Assembly: GCA_004298905.1 (NCBI GenBank)
Contig: SCTK01000011.1
Location: 62,001 to 126,000, forward strand
DNA from: Burkholderiaceae bacterium
Lineage (GTDB): Bacteria; Pseudomonadota; Gammaproteobacteria; Burkholderiales; Burkholderiaceae_D
Direction of reading: 5' to 3'
Length of the DNA: 64,000 bases
Under the pieces are notes generated by a model, which was not told the origin of the DNA, made no database searches, and worked only from the letters and a program-made list of their open reading frames with translations. The position numbers and the translations under genes were made by a program. Within the stretch, counting starts at the first letter, position 1; each line of letters opens with the position of its first letter. Below are positions 10,159-18,790 of this stretch, piece after piece.

Positions 10159-11184
10159 CTAGAGCAGGGCGTCGCGTGCGACCCCGCGTGAAGCCAGGGT
10201 GCGTTTCAGTTTGACCAGCGCTTCCTGTTGAATCTGGCGCACCCGTTCGCGCGTCAGGCCCATTTTGTCGGCCAGTTCTTCGAGCGTGGCAATGTCTTGG
10301 TTGTTCAAGCCGAAGCGCTGTTCCACCACCACGCGCTGCTTGTCGGTCAGACGTTCCAGCCAGCCATTGAGCAGGGCTTCCAGTTCGTGCTGCATGGTAT
10401 TCGATTCCGGCGTCTTGCCGGTTTCATCCGGCAGCAAATCGATGAGCGACATGGTCGGATCGAAATCCAGCGGCGCATCCAGCGACGCGGTATGTTCGTT
10501 CAGGCGCAGAATTTCGGCCACGTCGTCGGTGGTGCGCCCGACCAGGTGTGCAATGTCTTCGATGCTGGCTTCGCGCGCGGAAGGGCCGCCATCTGCAGGA
10601 TGCTGTTCCAGATACCGCTTCGCCCGCAACACCTGATTCAATTCGCGCACCACATGCACCGGCAGGCGCACCGTGCGCGATTGGTTGATGATGGCACGCT
10701 CGATCGATTGCCGGATCCACCAGGTCGCATAAGTGGAAAAACGGAAACCGCGTTCCGGCTCGAATTTCTCGATGGCGTGAATCAGGCCGAGATTGCCTTC
10801 TTCGATCAGGTCGAGCAAATTCACGCCGCGATTCATGTAGTGCTTGGCGATGCTCACCACCAACCGCAGATTGTGTTCGATCATGACCTGGCGCGCGGCA
10901 AAATCGCCCGCCTTGGCTGCGGTGGAATAGTGCAACTCTTCCGCCACAGTCAACAAGGGGCGCGTACCGATTTCCTGCAGATAATGCTGGGTGGTGTCAA
11001 CACTGAATTCTTCCGCCGGCGAGCGCGGCTCGTCGGCCGTATCCGCCACGACCGCAGCAGCGCTCTCACCCTCGGCTAGCGGTTCGGCGAAAGTTTCCGG
11101 TTTGTCCTGATCGACATAGTCTTCGTTGGAATCACGCTGCGGCTCATCGGCAGAATTCAGGGTATCGGGCTCGAGTGGTTGCAT
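10159..11184 (-). CDS. rpoS: RNA polymerase sigma factor RpoS (stationary phase/general stress)
   Basis: A sigma-70 family factor of 341 residues. After a variable acidic N-terminus of about 95 residues come region 1.2 ([16 protein letters not shown]), region 2 ([36 protein letters not shown]), region 3 and region 4 ([20 protein letters not shown] and TRERVRQIQ). The missing 1.1 domain and location directly after nlpD identify it as RpoS and not RpoD. It directs transcription of stationary-phase and stress genes. In enterobacteria the main rpoS promoter lies inside nlpD; the 29-base nlpD-rpoS gap here is compatible with that. Confidence 0.95.
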   Translation of the reverse strand: MQPLEPDTLNSADEPQRDSNEDYVDQDKPETFAEPLAEGESAAAVVADTADEPRSPAEEFSVDTTQHYLQEIGTRPLLTVAEELHYSTAAKAGDFAARQVMIEHNLRLVVSIAKHYMNRGVNLLDLIEEGNLGLIHAIEKFEPERGFRFSTYATWWIRQSIERAIINQSRTVRLPVHVVRELNQVLRAKRYLEQHPADGGPSAREASIEDIAHLVGRTTDDVAEILRLNEHTASLDAPLDFDPTMSLIDLLPDETGKTPESNTMQHELEALLNGWLERLTDKQRVVVEQRFGLNNQDIATLEELADKMGLTRERVRQIQQEALVKLKRTLASRGVARDALL

Positions 11185-11213
11185 GGCGTCTATTCAATCA
11201 GTCAGCGGTTGAG

Positions 11214-12173
11214 CTACTTGCGCTCCGGTAAATATTTGGCCGGATCGGTGGGCTTGCCTTGATAACGGATTTCAAAATGCAATTTGGGCCGATCGGTGTC
11301 TGAAGCACCGATTTCGGCAATCTTCTGCCCCTGCTTGACGACCTGTTTTTCCTCCACGAGGATTTTATCGTTATGTGCATAGACCGACAGATAACCATCG
11401 CTATGCGATACCACGATCATGTTGCCATAACCGCGCATGCCGTTGCCAACATAAACCACCCGTCCGTCGGCCGCAGCGCGCACTGGATCGCCCCGTTTGC
11501 CCGCGATGGCGAGACCTTTGTGACGGGACTCATCGAACGGTTCGATCACCTTGCCATCGGCCGGCCAGGCCCACGACAAGGCGCCGGGCGCGGCAACAGC
11601 GGGCTTGGTTTCCGGCGGCGCAACCACGGCAGGAGTTTGTGCCTGCGGCTGTACCGGCGTACCTGTCAGCTCGGCATACGTACGGTCGGAGTAGGCGATC
11701 TTCTCACCTTTCGGGCTGGTTTTGCTAGTGGCACTGTTGGGGCCGATCACCACCGGCCGCGTTTCATTCAAGGGGCGCCCCTGCACCGACTCCAATGTTA
11801 CCGGCGTTGTGACCGCTGCCGCATTCCTCGTTTCATTCGCCGCCTCATTCGTGGGAGAAACGCGCAAGACCTGGCCTTCCTTGATGGCGGTCGGATCGGA
11901 CAAATTGTTCCAGGCGGCAACGTCGCGGTAATTCTGTCCATGTTCGAGCGCGATCGAATACAAGGTCTCACCTTTACGCACGGTATGGAAACCAGGGTTG
12001 TCGCCTTGCGGCACACCCGCAGCCTGACGTTCGCCGGGAGCAACGGTTTGCACGCTGGCGGACGGCTGGGCACTCTTCTCAGAACGATCAATCACGGGCG
12101 CGGGCAAATTACTGGCGCAACCAGAAAGGAGAACGATCAGCGCAGAGAGAAAAAATCTTGGGGTGGATTGCAT
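11214..12173 (-). CDS. nlpD: NlpD-like lipoprotein: LysM and M23 peptidase domain, amidase activator
   Basis: A 319-residue envelope lipoprotein. The signal peptide ends in the lipobox LSGCASN (Cys at about residue 19). A LysM peptidoglycan-binding domain (FHTVRKGETLYSIALEHGQ) sits at about residues 62-106, followed by a Pro/Thr-rich linker. The C-terminal LytM/M23 domain holds GLAIAGKRGDPVRAAADGRV and LHFEIRYQGKPTDPAKYLP. NlpD-type proteins activate septal amidases. Some Zn ligands of true M23 enzymes appear replaced (GLAIAG where HxGxD is usual), which fits an activator without catalysis. It sits between pcm and rpoS. Confidence 0.93.
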   Translation of the reverse strand: MQSTPRFFLSALIVLLSGCASNLPAPVIDRSEKSAQPSASVQTVAPGERQAAGVPQGDNPGFHTVRKGETLYSIALEHGQNYRDVAAWNNLSDPTAIKEGQVLRVSPTNEAANETRNAAAVTTPVTLESVQGRPLNETRPVVIGPNSATSKTSPKGEKIAYSDRTYAELTGTPVQPQAQTPAVVAPPETKPAVAAPGALSWAWPADGKVIEPFDESRHKGLAIAGKRGDPVRAAADGRVVYVGNGMRGYGNMIVVSHSDGYLSVYAHNDKILVEEKQVVKQGQKIAEIGASDTDRPKLHFEIRYQGKPTDPAKYLPERK

Positions 12174-12191
12174 TGTTCGTGTGAAAAAAAT

Positions 12192-12887
12192 TTATGACGT
12201 TCCTGCCAACAATGGTACAAATCGTACCGCATCCAGCCGGGTTTGTTGCCACTGCGCGGGCCCGGTGCGTTCGACCAGCAAGAGATATTGATCCGCATCG
12301 CCGACCGGCGCAATCAACTTGCCACCGATCTGCAACTGTTCAAGCAAAACCTGCGGCAATTCCAATCCGGCGGCAGCAACAATGATGGCATCAAATGGCG
12401 CGGCTTGCGGCAAACCCAGCATGCCATCGCCAAATGCCAAACGAATATTTGGAATCCGCAGCGGACGCAAGTTGTTGCGCGCGACCTCGTGCAACGCACG
12501 AATACGCTCAATCGAATACACCTCGGCAAACACCTGACTCAACACGGCCGCCTGATAGCCGCAGCCGGTGCCGATTTCCAATACCTTGCCTTGCATTCCG
12601 GACGCTGCCTGCGCAGCGGGCAGCACCAGCTCGATCATGCGCGCGACCACATAGGGCTGCGAAATGGTTTGACCTTGCGCAATCGGCAGCGCCGTGTCCT
12701 CATAGGCGCGGCTGGCGAAACCCTCATCGACAAACAAATGACGCGGAATGGCCTGCATGGCATGCACCACGCGTGGATGCCGCACCCCCAACTGACGGAT
12801 GCGCTCGACCATGCGCTGACGGGTGCGCTCCGATGCCATGCCCGGCTGAGGCTTGGCGGCCGCCTTGCCAAAAAAACGTGCTGTCAT
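12192..12887 (-). CDS. pcm: Protein-L-isoaspartate O-methyltransferase
   Basis: A SAM-dependent enzyme of 231 residues that methylates isoaspartyl residues to start repair of aged proteins. It has the PCMT core [22 protein letters not shown] motif [17 protein letters not shown] and [14 protein letters not shown]. The first 20 residues are a basic extension. The start overlaps the surE stop (ATGA). surE-pcm-nlpD-rpoS is the classic stress-survival block of gamma- and betaproteobacteria. Confidence 0.95.
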   Translation of the reverse strand: MTARFFGKAAAKPQPGMASERTRQRMVERIRQLGVRHPRVVHAMQAIPRHLFVDEGFASRAYEDTALPIAQGQTISQPYVVARMIELVLPAAQAASGMQGKVLEIGTGCGYQAAVLSQVFAEVYSIERIRALHEVARNNLRPLRIPNIRLAFGDGMLGLPQAAPFDAIIVAAAGLELPQVLLEQLQIGGKLIAPVGDADQYLLLVERTGPAQWQQTRLDAVRFVPLLAGTS

Positions 12888-13636
12888 TGTGGTTCCGCCT
12901 GCAGCCAGTGCGCCACGCGCGGCATCTGCTCGGCGCGCGTCAGATCGATCTGCAAAGGCGTGAGCGAGACATAACCTTCGGACACGGCATGAAAATCGGT
13001 GCCCACGCCCGCGTCCTTTTCGCCGCCCACCGCGCCGACCCAGAACACTTCTTCACCGCGTGGATTACGTGTGCGCACCACCGGCTCGGCATGATGGCGC
13101 TTACCCAGCCGCGTGCAGCGCATGCCGCGCAGATCTTCATATGGCCGGTTGGGAATGTTGACGTTCAACAGGAAAGGTTCGGGCAAAGGCTGCGCCAATT
13201 GCCGTGCCACCAGTTCACACGCCACACGCACGGCGCTATCGAGATGCGTCATATCGCGGCTTGCCAGCGAAAACGCGAACGATGGCAGACCCAATAGATA
13301 GCCCTCCATCGCCGCCGCCACCGTGCCGGAATAAATCGTGTCGTCGCCCATATTGGCGCCATTATTGATACCCGACACGACGATGTCCGGCAAGTGCTCC
13401 AGCAAACCCGTCACCGCCGTATGCACGCAATCGGTCGGCGTGCCATTGAGATACATGAAGCCGTTGGCGGCCGTGCGCACGGTCAGCGGCCGATCCAGCG
13501 TGAGTGAATTGGAGGCCCCGCTGCGATCGCGCTCCGGCGCCACCACCGTCACCTCACCAAACGCACGCAGAGCCTTGGCCAAGGCCTCGATGCCAGGCGC
13601 GAAATAACCATCGTCATTGGATACAAGAATACGCAT
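12884..13636 (-). CDS. surE: 5'/3'-nucleotidase SurE
   Basis: A 250-residue metal-dependent nucleoside monophosphate phosphatase linked to stationary-phase survival. The active-site pieces are all visible: [14 protein letters not shown] at the start (Asp8, Asp9), [13 protein letters not shown] (Ser/Asn ligands), [11 protein letters not shown], and [19 protein letters not shown]. Length matches the family. It overlaps pcm by 4 bases and is first in the leftward operon; 126 bases separate it from the divergent efflux operon. Confidence 0.97.
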   Translation of the reverse strand: MRILVSNDDGYFAPGIEALAKALRAFGEVTVVAPERDRSGASNSLTLDRPLTVRTAANGFMYLNGTPTDCVHTAVTGLLEHLPDIVVSGINNGANMGDDTIYSGTVAAAMEGYLLGLPSFAFSLASRDMTHLDSAVRVACELVARQLAQPLPEPFLLNVNIPNRPYEDLRGMRCTRLGKRHHAEPVVRTRNPRGEEVFWVGAVGGEKDAGVGTDFHAVSEGYVSLTPLQIDLTRAEQMPRVAHWLQAEPQ

Positions 13637-13762
13637 GGGCCGATTCTACCGGATTGACCCGAACCGATTTGGCCAATCACTACGCCACAACCGCAGACCG
13701 GGGTAATATCCTGTCAACGCAGTGACATCCGTACACCAAGCCAGCAAAAGAGAGACTGCACG

Positions 13763-14749
13763 ATGAACCACACGCACATATCCCGATGGCGCAGTGCCAT
13801 CCTGCTTGCCTTGGTTGCCTGGCTCGCTGCCTGCAGCCGCAGCAGCGACAATGGTTATCAAGGCTACGTTGAAGGCGAGTATCTGTACCTCGCCGCGCCG
13901 CTGGCCGGTTATCTGGACACCTTGCATACGCCGCGCGGCAGTCGTGTCGTCAGCGGCGCACCTGTCTTTTCAATTGCCGCTGACACGGAGCAGCACGGAC
14001 TGCAAGCAGCCGAAGCACTGGCGCGCGCCGCCGACGAACAATTGCGCAACCTCAGCACCCCGCGGCGCCAAAGCGAAATCGCCACCTTGCAAGCGCAACT
14101 CAGAGTCGCTGAAGCGGCCCTGCACTTATCGGACAGGCAATTGCAGCAGCAGGAATCGCTTGCTGCCAAGGGTTTTATTTCAGCATCGCAACTGGATGCG
14201 GCACGCGCTGCGCGCGCGCGCGATGCCGCGCAAGTGGAAGCAGCGCGCGAGCAACTCGCCACCGCGCGCGCCACACTGGGGCGCGCACCGGAAGTGAATG
14301 CCGCGCAAGCGCAGGCACAGGCAGCGCAAGCCGATGTGGCGCAAAAACGTTGGCAGGTGGAAAAGAAAATTGTCACCGCCCCCAATAACGGCGAAATCGC
14401 CGATACGTTTTACCGCCCCGGTGAATGGGTGCCGGCCGGACAGCCCGTGGCGAGCCTGTTGCCGGATGGTTTACGGCGCATCCGTTTCTTCGTGCCGGAA
14501 ACCGTGGTCGCCCGCATTCAACTGGGGCAAGTGGTGCAAGCGACATGTGATGGCTGCGCGCAACCGATCCGCGCCACCGTGAATTTCATTTCACCCCAAG
14601 CCGAATACACACCGCCCGTAATCTACAGCCGCGGCAGCCGCGAGAAACTGGTGTTCCGCATCGAAGCCGTACCCGCCGCGGAACAGGCCGCTACATTGCA
14701 TCCCGGCCTGCCAGTCGATGTGAAACTGCTGGAACAGAAAGCGCCCTGA
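13763..14749 (+). CDS. HlyD/YhiI-type periplasmic adaptor lipoprotein of an ABC efflux system
   Basis: A 328-residue membrane-fusion protein. The N-terminus is a lipoprotein signal (VAWLAACSRSS, lipid Cys about residue 23). The mature protein starts with a lipoyl-like beta segment (GYQGYVEGEYLYLAAPLAGY), then a long Ala/Gln-rich coiled coil (about residues 85-205) and a second half-lipoyl plus beta-barrel (NGEIADTFYRPGEWVPAGQPV). This is the domain order of HlyD/YhiI adaptors bridging an inner-membrane ABC exporter to an outer-membrane channel. The ATPase starts 1 base after its stop. No TolC gene is present nearby. The substrate is unknown. Confidence 0.9.
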   Translation: MNHTHISRWRSAILLALVAWLAACSRSSDNGYQGYVEGEYLYLAAPLAGYLDTLHTPRGSRVVSGAPVFSIAADTEQHGLQAAEALARAADEQLRNLSTPRRQSEIATLQAQLRVAEAALHLSDRQLQQQESLAAKGFISASQLDAARAARARDAAQVEAAREQLATARATLGRAPEVNAAQAQAQAAQADVAQKRWQVEKKIVTAPNNGEIADTFYRPGEWVPAGQPVASLLPDGLRRIRFFVPETVVARIQLGQVVQATCDGCAQPIRATVNFISPQAEYTPPVIYSRGSREKLVFRIEAVPAAEQAATLHPGLPVDVKLLEQKAP

Positions 14750-14750
14750 G

Positions 14751-15680
14751 ATGGCCGACGATCTGGTCATCGACGTTGCTGGCATCAACAAACATTTCGG
14801 CGCCAAACACGTCGTGAAGGATTTGACGCTGCAAGTGCGGCGCGGGGAAATCTACGGTTTCCTCGGCCCCAACGGCAGCGGCAAAACCACCTCGATCCGC
14901 ATGCTATGCGGCCTGCTCACGCCGGACAATGGGCGCGGCACTTGCCTGGGTCTGGATGTGTTGACGCAGAGCGCGCAAATAAAACGCCAGGTCGGCTACA
15001 TGACGCAACGGTTCTCGCTGTGGGACGATCTGACGATTGCGGAAAATCTGGATTTCGTGGCGCGCATGTTCGGCATCGAAGATCGCCGTGAGGCGGTGAC
15101 GCAAACACTCGACAATCTGGGCCTGAGCGGCCGCCGCGATCAACTGGCGGGCACACTGTCCGGCGGCTGGAAGCAACGCCTCGCCTTGTCGGCCTGCCTG
15201 CTGCACCACCCCAAACTGCTGCTGCTCGATGAACCCACGGCGGGCGTCGATCCGAAAGCGCGGCGCGATTTCTGGGAAGAAATTCATCGCCTCAGCGCCG
15301 CTGGCGTCACGGTGCTGGTGTCGACCCACTACATGGATGAAGCCGAGCGCTGCCACCGCCTCGCCTACATTTCCTACGGCACGCTGCTGGCTTCCGGCAC
15401 TGCGGCCGAAGTCGTAGCGCAGCAAAAACTCCACACCTGGGAAATCAGTGGCGCCGATCTGCACGGTCTGGCGGAACGCCTGCGCCAACTCCCGGGCGCC
15501 GAACTGGTGGCCAGCTTCGGCGCCACCCTGCATGTGAGCGGCAAAGACGAAGCCGTGCTGCAAAAGAGTTTGACGGATTTTCTGCAAGCGACCACGCTGA
15601 CGATGACTGCCGTACCGACCTCGCTGGAAGACGCCTTCATCCACATGATGAAGGACAGCCCCGACCCTTTGCGCCAGTGA
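14751..15680 (+). CDS. ABC transporter ATP-binding protein (ABC-2 type drug/efflux family)
   Basis: A 309-residue ATPase with one complete nucleotide-binding domain. Walker A is GPNGSGKTT (about residues 42-50), signature LSGGWKQRLALSACLL, Walker B LLLLDEPTAGVDPKARRDFW, switch His in STHYMDEAE. The last 90 residues form a regulatory tail typical of the CcmA/YhiH-like ABC-2 group. It is the motor for the adaptor upstream and the permease downstream. The 232-base gap to the permease is filled by a large inverted repeat. Confidence 0.95.
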   Translation: MADDLVIDVAGINKHFGAKHVVKDLTLQVRRGEIYGFLGPNGSGKTTSIRMLCGLLTPDNGRGTCLGLDVLTQSAQIKRQVGYMTQRFSLWDDLTIAENLDFVARMFGIEDRREAVTQTLDNLGLSGRRDQLAGTLSGGWKQRLALSACLLHHPKLLLLDEPTAGVDPKARRDFWEEIHRLSAAGVTVLVSTHYMDEAERCHRLAYISYGTLLASGTAAEVVAQQKLHTWEISGADLHGLAERLRQLPGAELVASFGATLHVSGKDEAVLQKSLTDFLQATTLTMTAVPTSLEDAFIHMMKDSPDPLRQ

Positions 15681-15735
15681 AATCATGAAGGTTCATTCGG
15701 ATTGTCTGTGGACCAAAAAGTCGGTGAGGAAGTTA

Positions 15736-15870
15736 CCCTCGCCCGCATCAGCGGGAGAGGGTGGCCCGAAGGGCCGGGTGAGGGCCAATGGTCGCGGTTC
15801 AAGGGAGGTGCCGATTCAGTCATCGTTTGCCCTCACCCCCGGCCCCTCTCCCGCTGATGCGGGCGAGGGG
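15736..15870. repeat. GC-rich palindromic repeat (REP-like) inside the efflux operon
   Basis: Arm 15736-15761 (CCCTCGCCCGCATCAGCGGG plus GAGAGGG) is the reverse complement of 15845-15869. Inner arms GGGCCGGGTGAGGG (15771-15784) and CCCTCACCCCCGGCCC (15830-15845) also pair. The whole unit can fold into one long hairpin on the mRNA between ATPase and permease. A related single unit is at 44654-44691. Confidence 0.85.
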
Positions 15871-15912
15871 AGAAAACCAAGGAATACCCACACAGAAGCC
15901 TGATGAACCATC

Positions 15913-17046
15913 ATGAACACCTTTTCCGCTTCTTTTTCTTTTTCGCGCTGGCTCGGCATCCTGATCAAGGAATTCATTCAGTTGAAGCGCGACCGGTTGA
16001 CCTTCGGCATGATCGTCGGCATCCCCATCATGCAATTGCTGTTGTTCGGTTTTGCCATCAACTCCGATCCCAAGCATCTGCCCACCGCCGTTGTCGTGGC
16101 CGAGCCCGGCCCCTTCGCGCGCGCCTATGTGGCCGCAATGCAGAACAGCGATTACTTCACCATCGTCGGCAGCGTTGATGCACGCGAAGCCGACCGGCTG
16201 CTCGACCGCAGCGCAGTGCAATTCGTCGTCACCTTTCCGGCCGGTTTTCAGCGCGACCTGGTGCGCGGCAAATCGCCGGTGCTGCTGGTCGAAGCCGATG
16301 CCAGCGATCCCGTTGCAGTGGGCGGTGCAATCTCGGTGTTGAATCATCTCGGCGGCGAAGTGTTTGCCGCTGAACTGCCCGGCGTGCATACACCTGCACC
16401 CGCAACCATCGAACTGCGCGTGCAGCGCCGCTACAACCCGGAAAGCATCACCGCCTACAACATCGTCCCCGGTCTGCTCGGTGTGATTCTGACGATGACG
16501 ATGATCCTGATGACCGGACTGGCAATGACACGCGAACGCGAACGCGGCACCTTTGAAAATCTGCTGTCCACGCCCGCCACGCCGATTGAAGTGATGACCG
16601 GCAAGATCGTTCCCTACATCCTCATCGGTCTGATTCAAGTCTCATTGATTCTGCTCGCGGGCCGCTGGGTCTTCAACGTACCCATGCATGGCAGCATTGC
16701 GCTGCTCTATGTCGTCGTGCTGCTGTTCATCTGCGCCAACCTCACGCTCGGCATCACCTTCAGTTCGATTGCGCGCAATCAACTACAGGCGATGCAGATG
16801 ACCTTCTTTTTCTTTCTGCCCTCGATGCTGCTGTCCGGCTTCATGTTCCCGTTTCGCGGCATGCCCGGCTGGGCGCAAGCCATCGGCAACGTTCTGCCCC
16901 TCACCCACTTCCTCGTCCTCGTGCGCGGCATTCTCCTCAAAGGCATCGGCCCCGCCTTGCTGTGGGATCACGTCTGGCCGATTTTGCTGTTCATGAGTGT
17001 GGTGCTAGCACTGGGTCTGAAGACGTTCAAGCGCACGCTGGATTGA
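15913..17046 (+). CDS. ABC-2 type transporter permease
   Basis: A 377-residue inner-membrane permease. It has one N-terminal helix (about residues 25-45), a large extracytoplasmic domain (about 46-190) and five C-terminal helices containing LLSTPATPIEVMTGKIVPYI and the ABC-2 signature region RGMPGWAQAIGNVLPLTHFL. This is the YhhJ/YbhR architecture that works with a HlyD adaptor. It completes the three-gene efflux set. It may not be strongly coupled to the ATPase gene because of the hairpin repeat between them. The substrate cannot be read from the sequence. Confidence 0.92.
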   Translation: MNTFSASFSFSRWLGILIKEFIQLKRDRLTFGMIVGIPIMQLLLFGFAINSDPKHLPTAVVVAEPGPFARAYVAAMQNSDYFTIVGSVDAREADRLLDRSAVQFVVTFPAGFQRDLVRGKSPVLLVEADASDPVAVGGAISVLNHLGGEVFAAELPGVHTPAPATIELRVQRRYNPESITAYNIVPGLLGVILTMTMILMTGLAMTRERERGTFENLLSTPATPIEVMTGKIVPYILIGLIQVSLILLAGRWVFNVPMHGSIALLYVVVLLFICANLTLGITFSSIARNQLQAMQMTFFFFLPSMLLSGFMFPFRGMPGWAQAIGNVLPLTHFLVLVRGILLKGIGPALLWDHVWPILLFMSVVLALGLKTFKRTLD

Positions 17047-17133
17047 CGATTGATTCTACGATCATCAATGGGGTTGACTCGATTGATTTTTAGTCTCGAG
17101 GGAGGGCTCGCCATGAACCGGAGATTCACTTAA

Positions 17134-17160
17134 GGAATGTGATAATGAAAGACCTGACCC
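17134..17160 (+). repeat. Left imperfect inverted repeat bounding the integron-cassette island
   Basis: The 27 bases beginning GGAATGTGATAATGAAAG match the reverse complement of 18924-18950 at 24 of 27 positions. Just outside, 17068-17084 (AATGGGGTTGACTCGAT) resembles the end of the palindromes at 46088 and 46471. See the finding on the island. Confidence 0.75.
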
Positions 17161-17197
17161 TCGGCATGTGCTCGGCATGTGCAGTGATGCTGCACCA

Positions 17198-17512
17198 CTA
17201 CCTCCTGTCGGCATTTGAATCTTGCCCTTCTGGCGACGATGCGCTGCCTTGCGGCGCGGAAGGCGATTGCTGAATCTGCAAGCGTTCGGGCAATAGCGAT
17301 TGAACCTGTGGAAGGGCTAAGAGAGCAAGGACGACGGCCAGGACAAGCAGCACAAAGGATGGCGCTACGCTCCAGTGAGGCTTCTTCAATCTATCGAGCT
17401 TCAACAGAATGAGCTCGCGCGTCAGTGGCTCGTGGTTAACGCTACCGCGCGACATGCCTTCAAGTTGTTTCTGCAACTTGGCTTCGCGCTCTTGCGGGGT
17501 AGGCTTTGTCAC
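17198..17512 (-). CDS. Cassette-borne small membrane protein of unknown function
   Basis: I recognise no family. The frame gives 104 residues from a GTG at 17512, only 7 bases after the attC end. An alternative ATG at 17455 (85 residues) has a better ribosome site (AAGG, close upstream). The N-terminal half is charged (EREAKLQKQLEGM, TRELILLKLDRLKK), followed by one membrane helix (VAPSFVLLVLAVVLALLAL) and a Ser/Gln/Pro-rich tail. It lies as the third cassette gene in the array, reading the same way as the two before it. No attC follows it, so the cassette looks truncated at its 3' side, near the inverted repeat. Confidence 0.6.
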   Translation of the reverse strand: MTKPTPQEREAKLQKQLEGMSRGSVNHEPLTRELILLKLDRLKKPHWSVAPSFVLLVLAVVLALLALPQVQSLLPERLQIQQSPSAPQGSASSPEGQDSNADRR

Positions 17513-17519
17513 TTGAGAC

Positions 17520-17603
17520 GCCTAACGAAACAAACTAACCGGCGGCCCGCTGCCGGGGCGAAGCCCCGCATGCGGGACGTCCGCGTTGAGCGACGGGTTA
17601 GGC
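17520..17603 (-). other. Integron attC recombination site (attC1)
   Basis: Read on the minus strand, the 84-base site opens with R'' GCCTAAC (17603-17597) and closes with R' GTTAGGC (17526-17520). Inside are an L''-like TCAACGCGGACG, a central stem GGGGC-TTC-GCCCC, and an L'-like GCCGCCGGTTAG. CCCGC and GCGGG also pair. The site lies 58 bases after the stop of the ClpP-like cassette gene and immediately before the next gene, where an attC belongs. Confidence 0.88.
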
Positions 17604-17661
17604 CGCAATCTCTGGAGGCTGAAATGGATCGTCCCTGCACGAAGAGCTAGCCTTGTCCTGT

Positions 17662-18339
17662 CTACCTTTTACTCGGGGGCCTCAGCATATTCCTTACGCA
17701 TTGCAAATAATTCGACGGCTCTGGGCTAATGTCATATCGACTAATTCCCCAGCAATCGGCTTGCTTGCGATCGACCCAAATAACTTGATCGTAAGGGACG
17801 TCTTTGATCAGCGCCATCACGGCCCCATAGGAGGTTCCGTGTGCAAACGCATGATTGGCAATGACCTCATTGCATAGACTCTCGATCTTCTTGGTCTTCG
17901 CGTTGAAGCAACCATGAAAGCCCAGGAGGCCTCCGTCAGCGGCGACATGTTCACGCCCTGCAATGAAGACTATGGCGGCGCACGCCGAGACGCAGGTGCC
18001 GCCCGGCGCAATGTAGGTGTTTACGTATTGAGAATCGATAGCCTTCGAAACTTCGAGGGCGGCCCCAACACTGCCTCCTGGACTGTCAAGAACTAGGGCG
18101 TAGTACCCGGAGGAGTGTTTAGCTTTTGGTGTGAAGGCTGCGAGTAGCCTGGTAGAGTCACCTTCGACGATCTCCCCGCTCGCGCGAATTGCTGGTTGAC
18201 CACTTACAATAACAACGTCAAACGACATCGCCAAGGTCTGCCCGACACTTAAAGTTAGGAGGCCGAGTGCACTCAAAAACCTCGATAGTTTTGGCAGGAG
18301 AGGTTGTGGTCGCGTGGACTTCGGATTCTGTCTTTTCAT
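17662..18339 (-). CDS. Secreted ClpP/crotonase-fold putative serine protease carried on an integron cassette
   Basis: A 225-residue protein with a basic start and Sec signal peptide (about residues 17-38, ending TLA), so probably periplasmic. The core has the ClpP-fold layout: LVLDSPGGSVGAALEVSKAI (oxyanion region, 82-101), a candidate nucleophile Ser118 in TCVSACA, His142 in GFHGCF 24 residues later (ClpP spacing is about 25), and DRKQADCWGI near the expected Asp. This resembles periplasmic ClpP-like proteins of the COG3904 kind, whose substrates are unknown. It is cassette 2: R' of attC2 lies 27 bases upstream and attC1 follows. No clear ribosome site is seen. Confidence 0.75.
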   Translation of the reverse strand: MKRQNPKSTRPQPLLPKLSRFLSALGLLTLSVGQTLAMSFDVVIVSGQPAIRASGEIVEGDSTRLLAAFTPKAKHSSGYYALVLDSPGGSVGAALEVSKAIDSQYVNTYIAPGGTCVSACAAIVFIAGREHVAADGGLLGFHGCFNAKTKKIESLCNEVIANHAFAHGTSYGAVMALIKDVPYDQVIWVDRKQADCWGISRYDISPEPSNYLQCVRNMLRPPSKR

Positions 18340-18366
18340 TTGACGGGAGTGGGCGGGTGCTGTGCG

Positions 18367-18454
18367 GCCTAACGTTTTGGTGAGCGGCGCGGGCCGTGAG
18401 ATATCAGGAAACGCGCCGTTGTCCCGCCGCGTCCGCTCGACCTAAATGTTAGGT
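18367..18454 (-). other. Integron attC recombination site (attC2)
   Basis: On the minus strand this 88-base site starts with R'' ACCTAAC (18454-18448) and ends with R' GTTAGGC (18373-18367). The inner arms GAGCGGACGCGG and CCGCGCCGCTC pair perfectly except for one unpaired A, the extrahelical base that orients attC for integrase. The site begins 6 bases after the stop of the upstream cassette gene. All hallmarks of a functional attC are present by eye. Confidence 0.92.
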
Positions 18455-18460
18455 TTCGTC

Positions 18461-18790
18461 TCATCTTAAAAGCTGGCGAAAAAATTCTTTGATCTCATAG
18501 CGAGAATGGGGGTCCAAAGCGGTAACCGTGCCGCAAACAGCCAAAGTAAATGCATATCCTTTTACGATATGCGGAAGGTGGAGCGGAACGGCAAGGACTT
18601 TATAGTTTGTAGTACTTTGATTTCCCCATCGCATATATTCGGCACTTTGGAACCATACTCGTTTTGATCCAAGCGGAAGAATTGGCAACCACAACAACGT
18701 AATCCACTCCGTCACAACGTAGGATCCATCCGTTTCTGGAAATGCCTTCCCGTAGTACATCGTTCCGGTACCGTTGAACGCGTGCGGCAT
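18461..18790 (-). CDS. Cassette-borne hypothetical protein
   Basis: A 109-residue protein from the ATG at 18790, chosen because GAGGAG lies 5 bases upstream; a longer frame to 18805 is less likely. It has a beta-rich start (FNGTGTMYYGKAF) and a hydrophobic stretch WITLLWLPILPLGSKRVWF, with no signal peptide or catalytic motif I know. The DNA is clearly more AT-rich than the flanking housekeeping genes. It is the first gene of the cassette array: a core site GTTAGGT (18819-18813, minus) lies 22 bases upstream, and attC2 begins 6 bases after the stop. Function unknown. Confidence 0.7.
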   Translation of the reverse strand: MPHAFNGTGTMYYGKAFPETDGSYVVTEWITLLWLPILPLGSKRVWFQSAEYMRWGNQSTTNYKVLAVPLHLPHIVKGYAFTLAVCGTVTALDPHSRYEIKEFFRQLLR

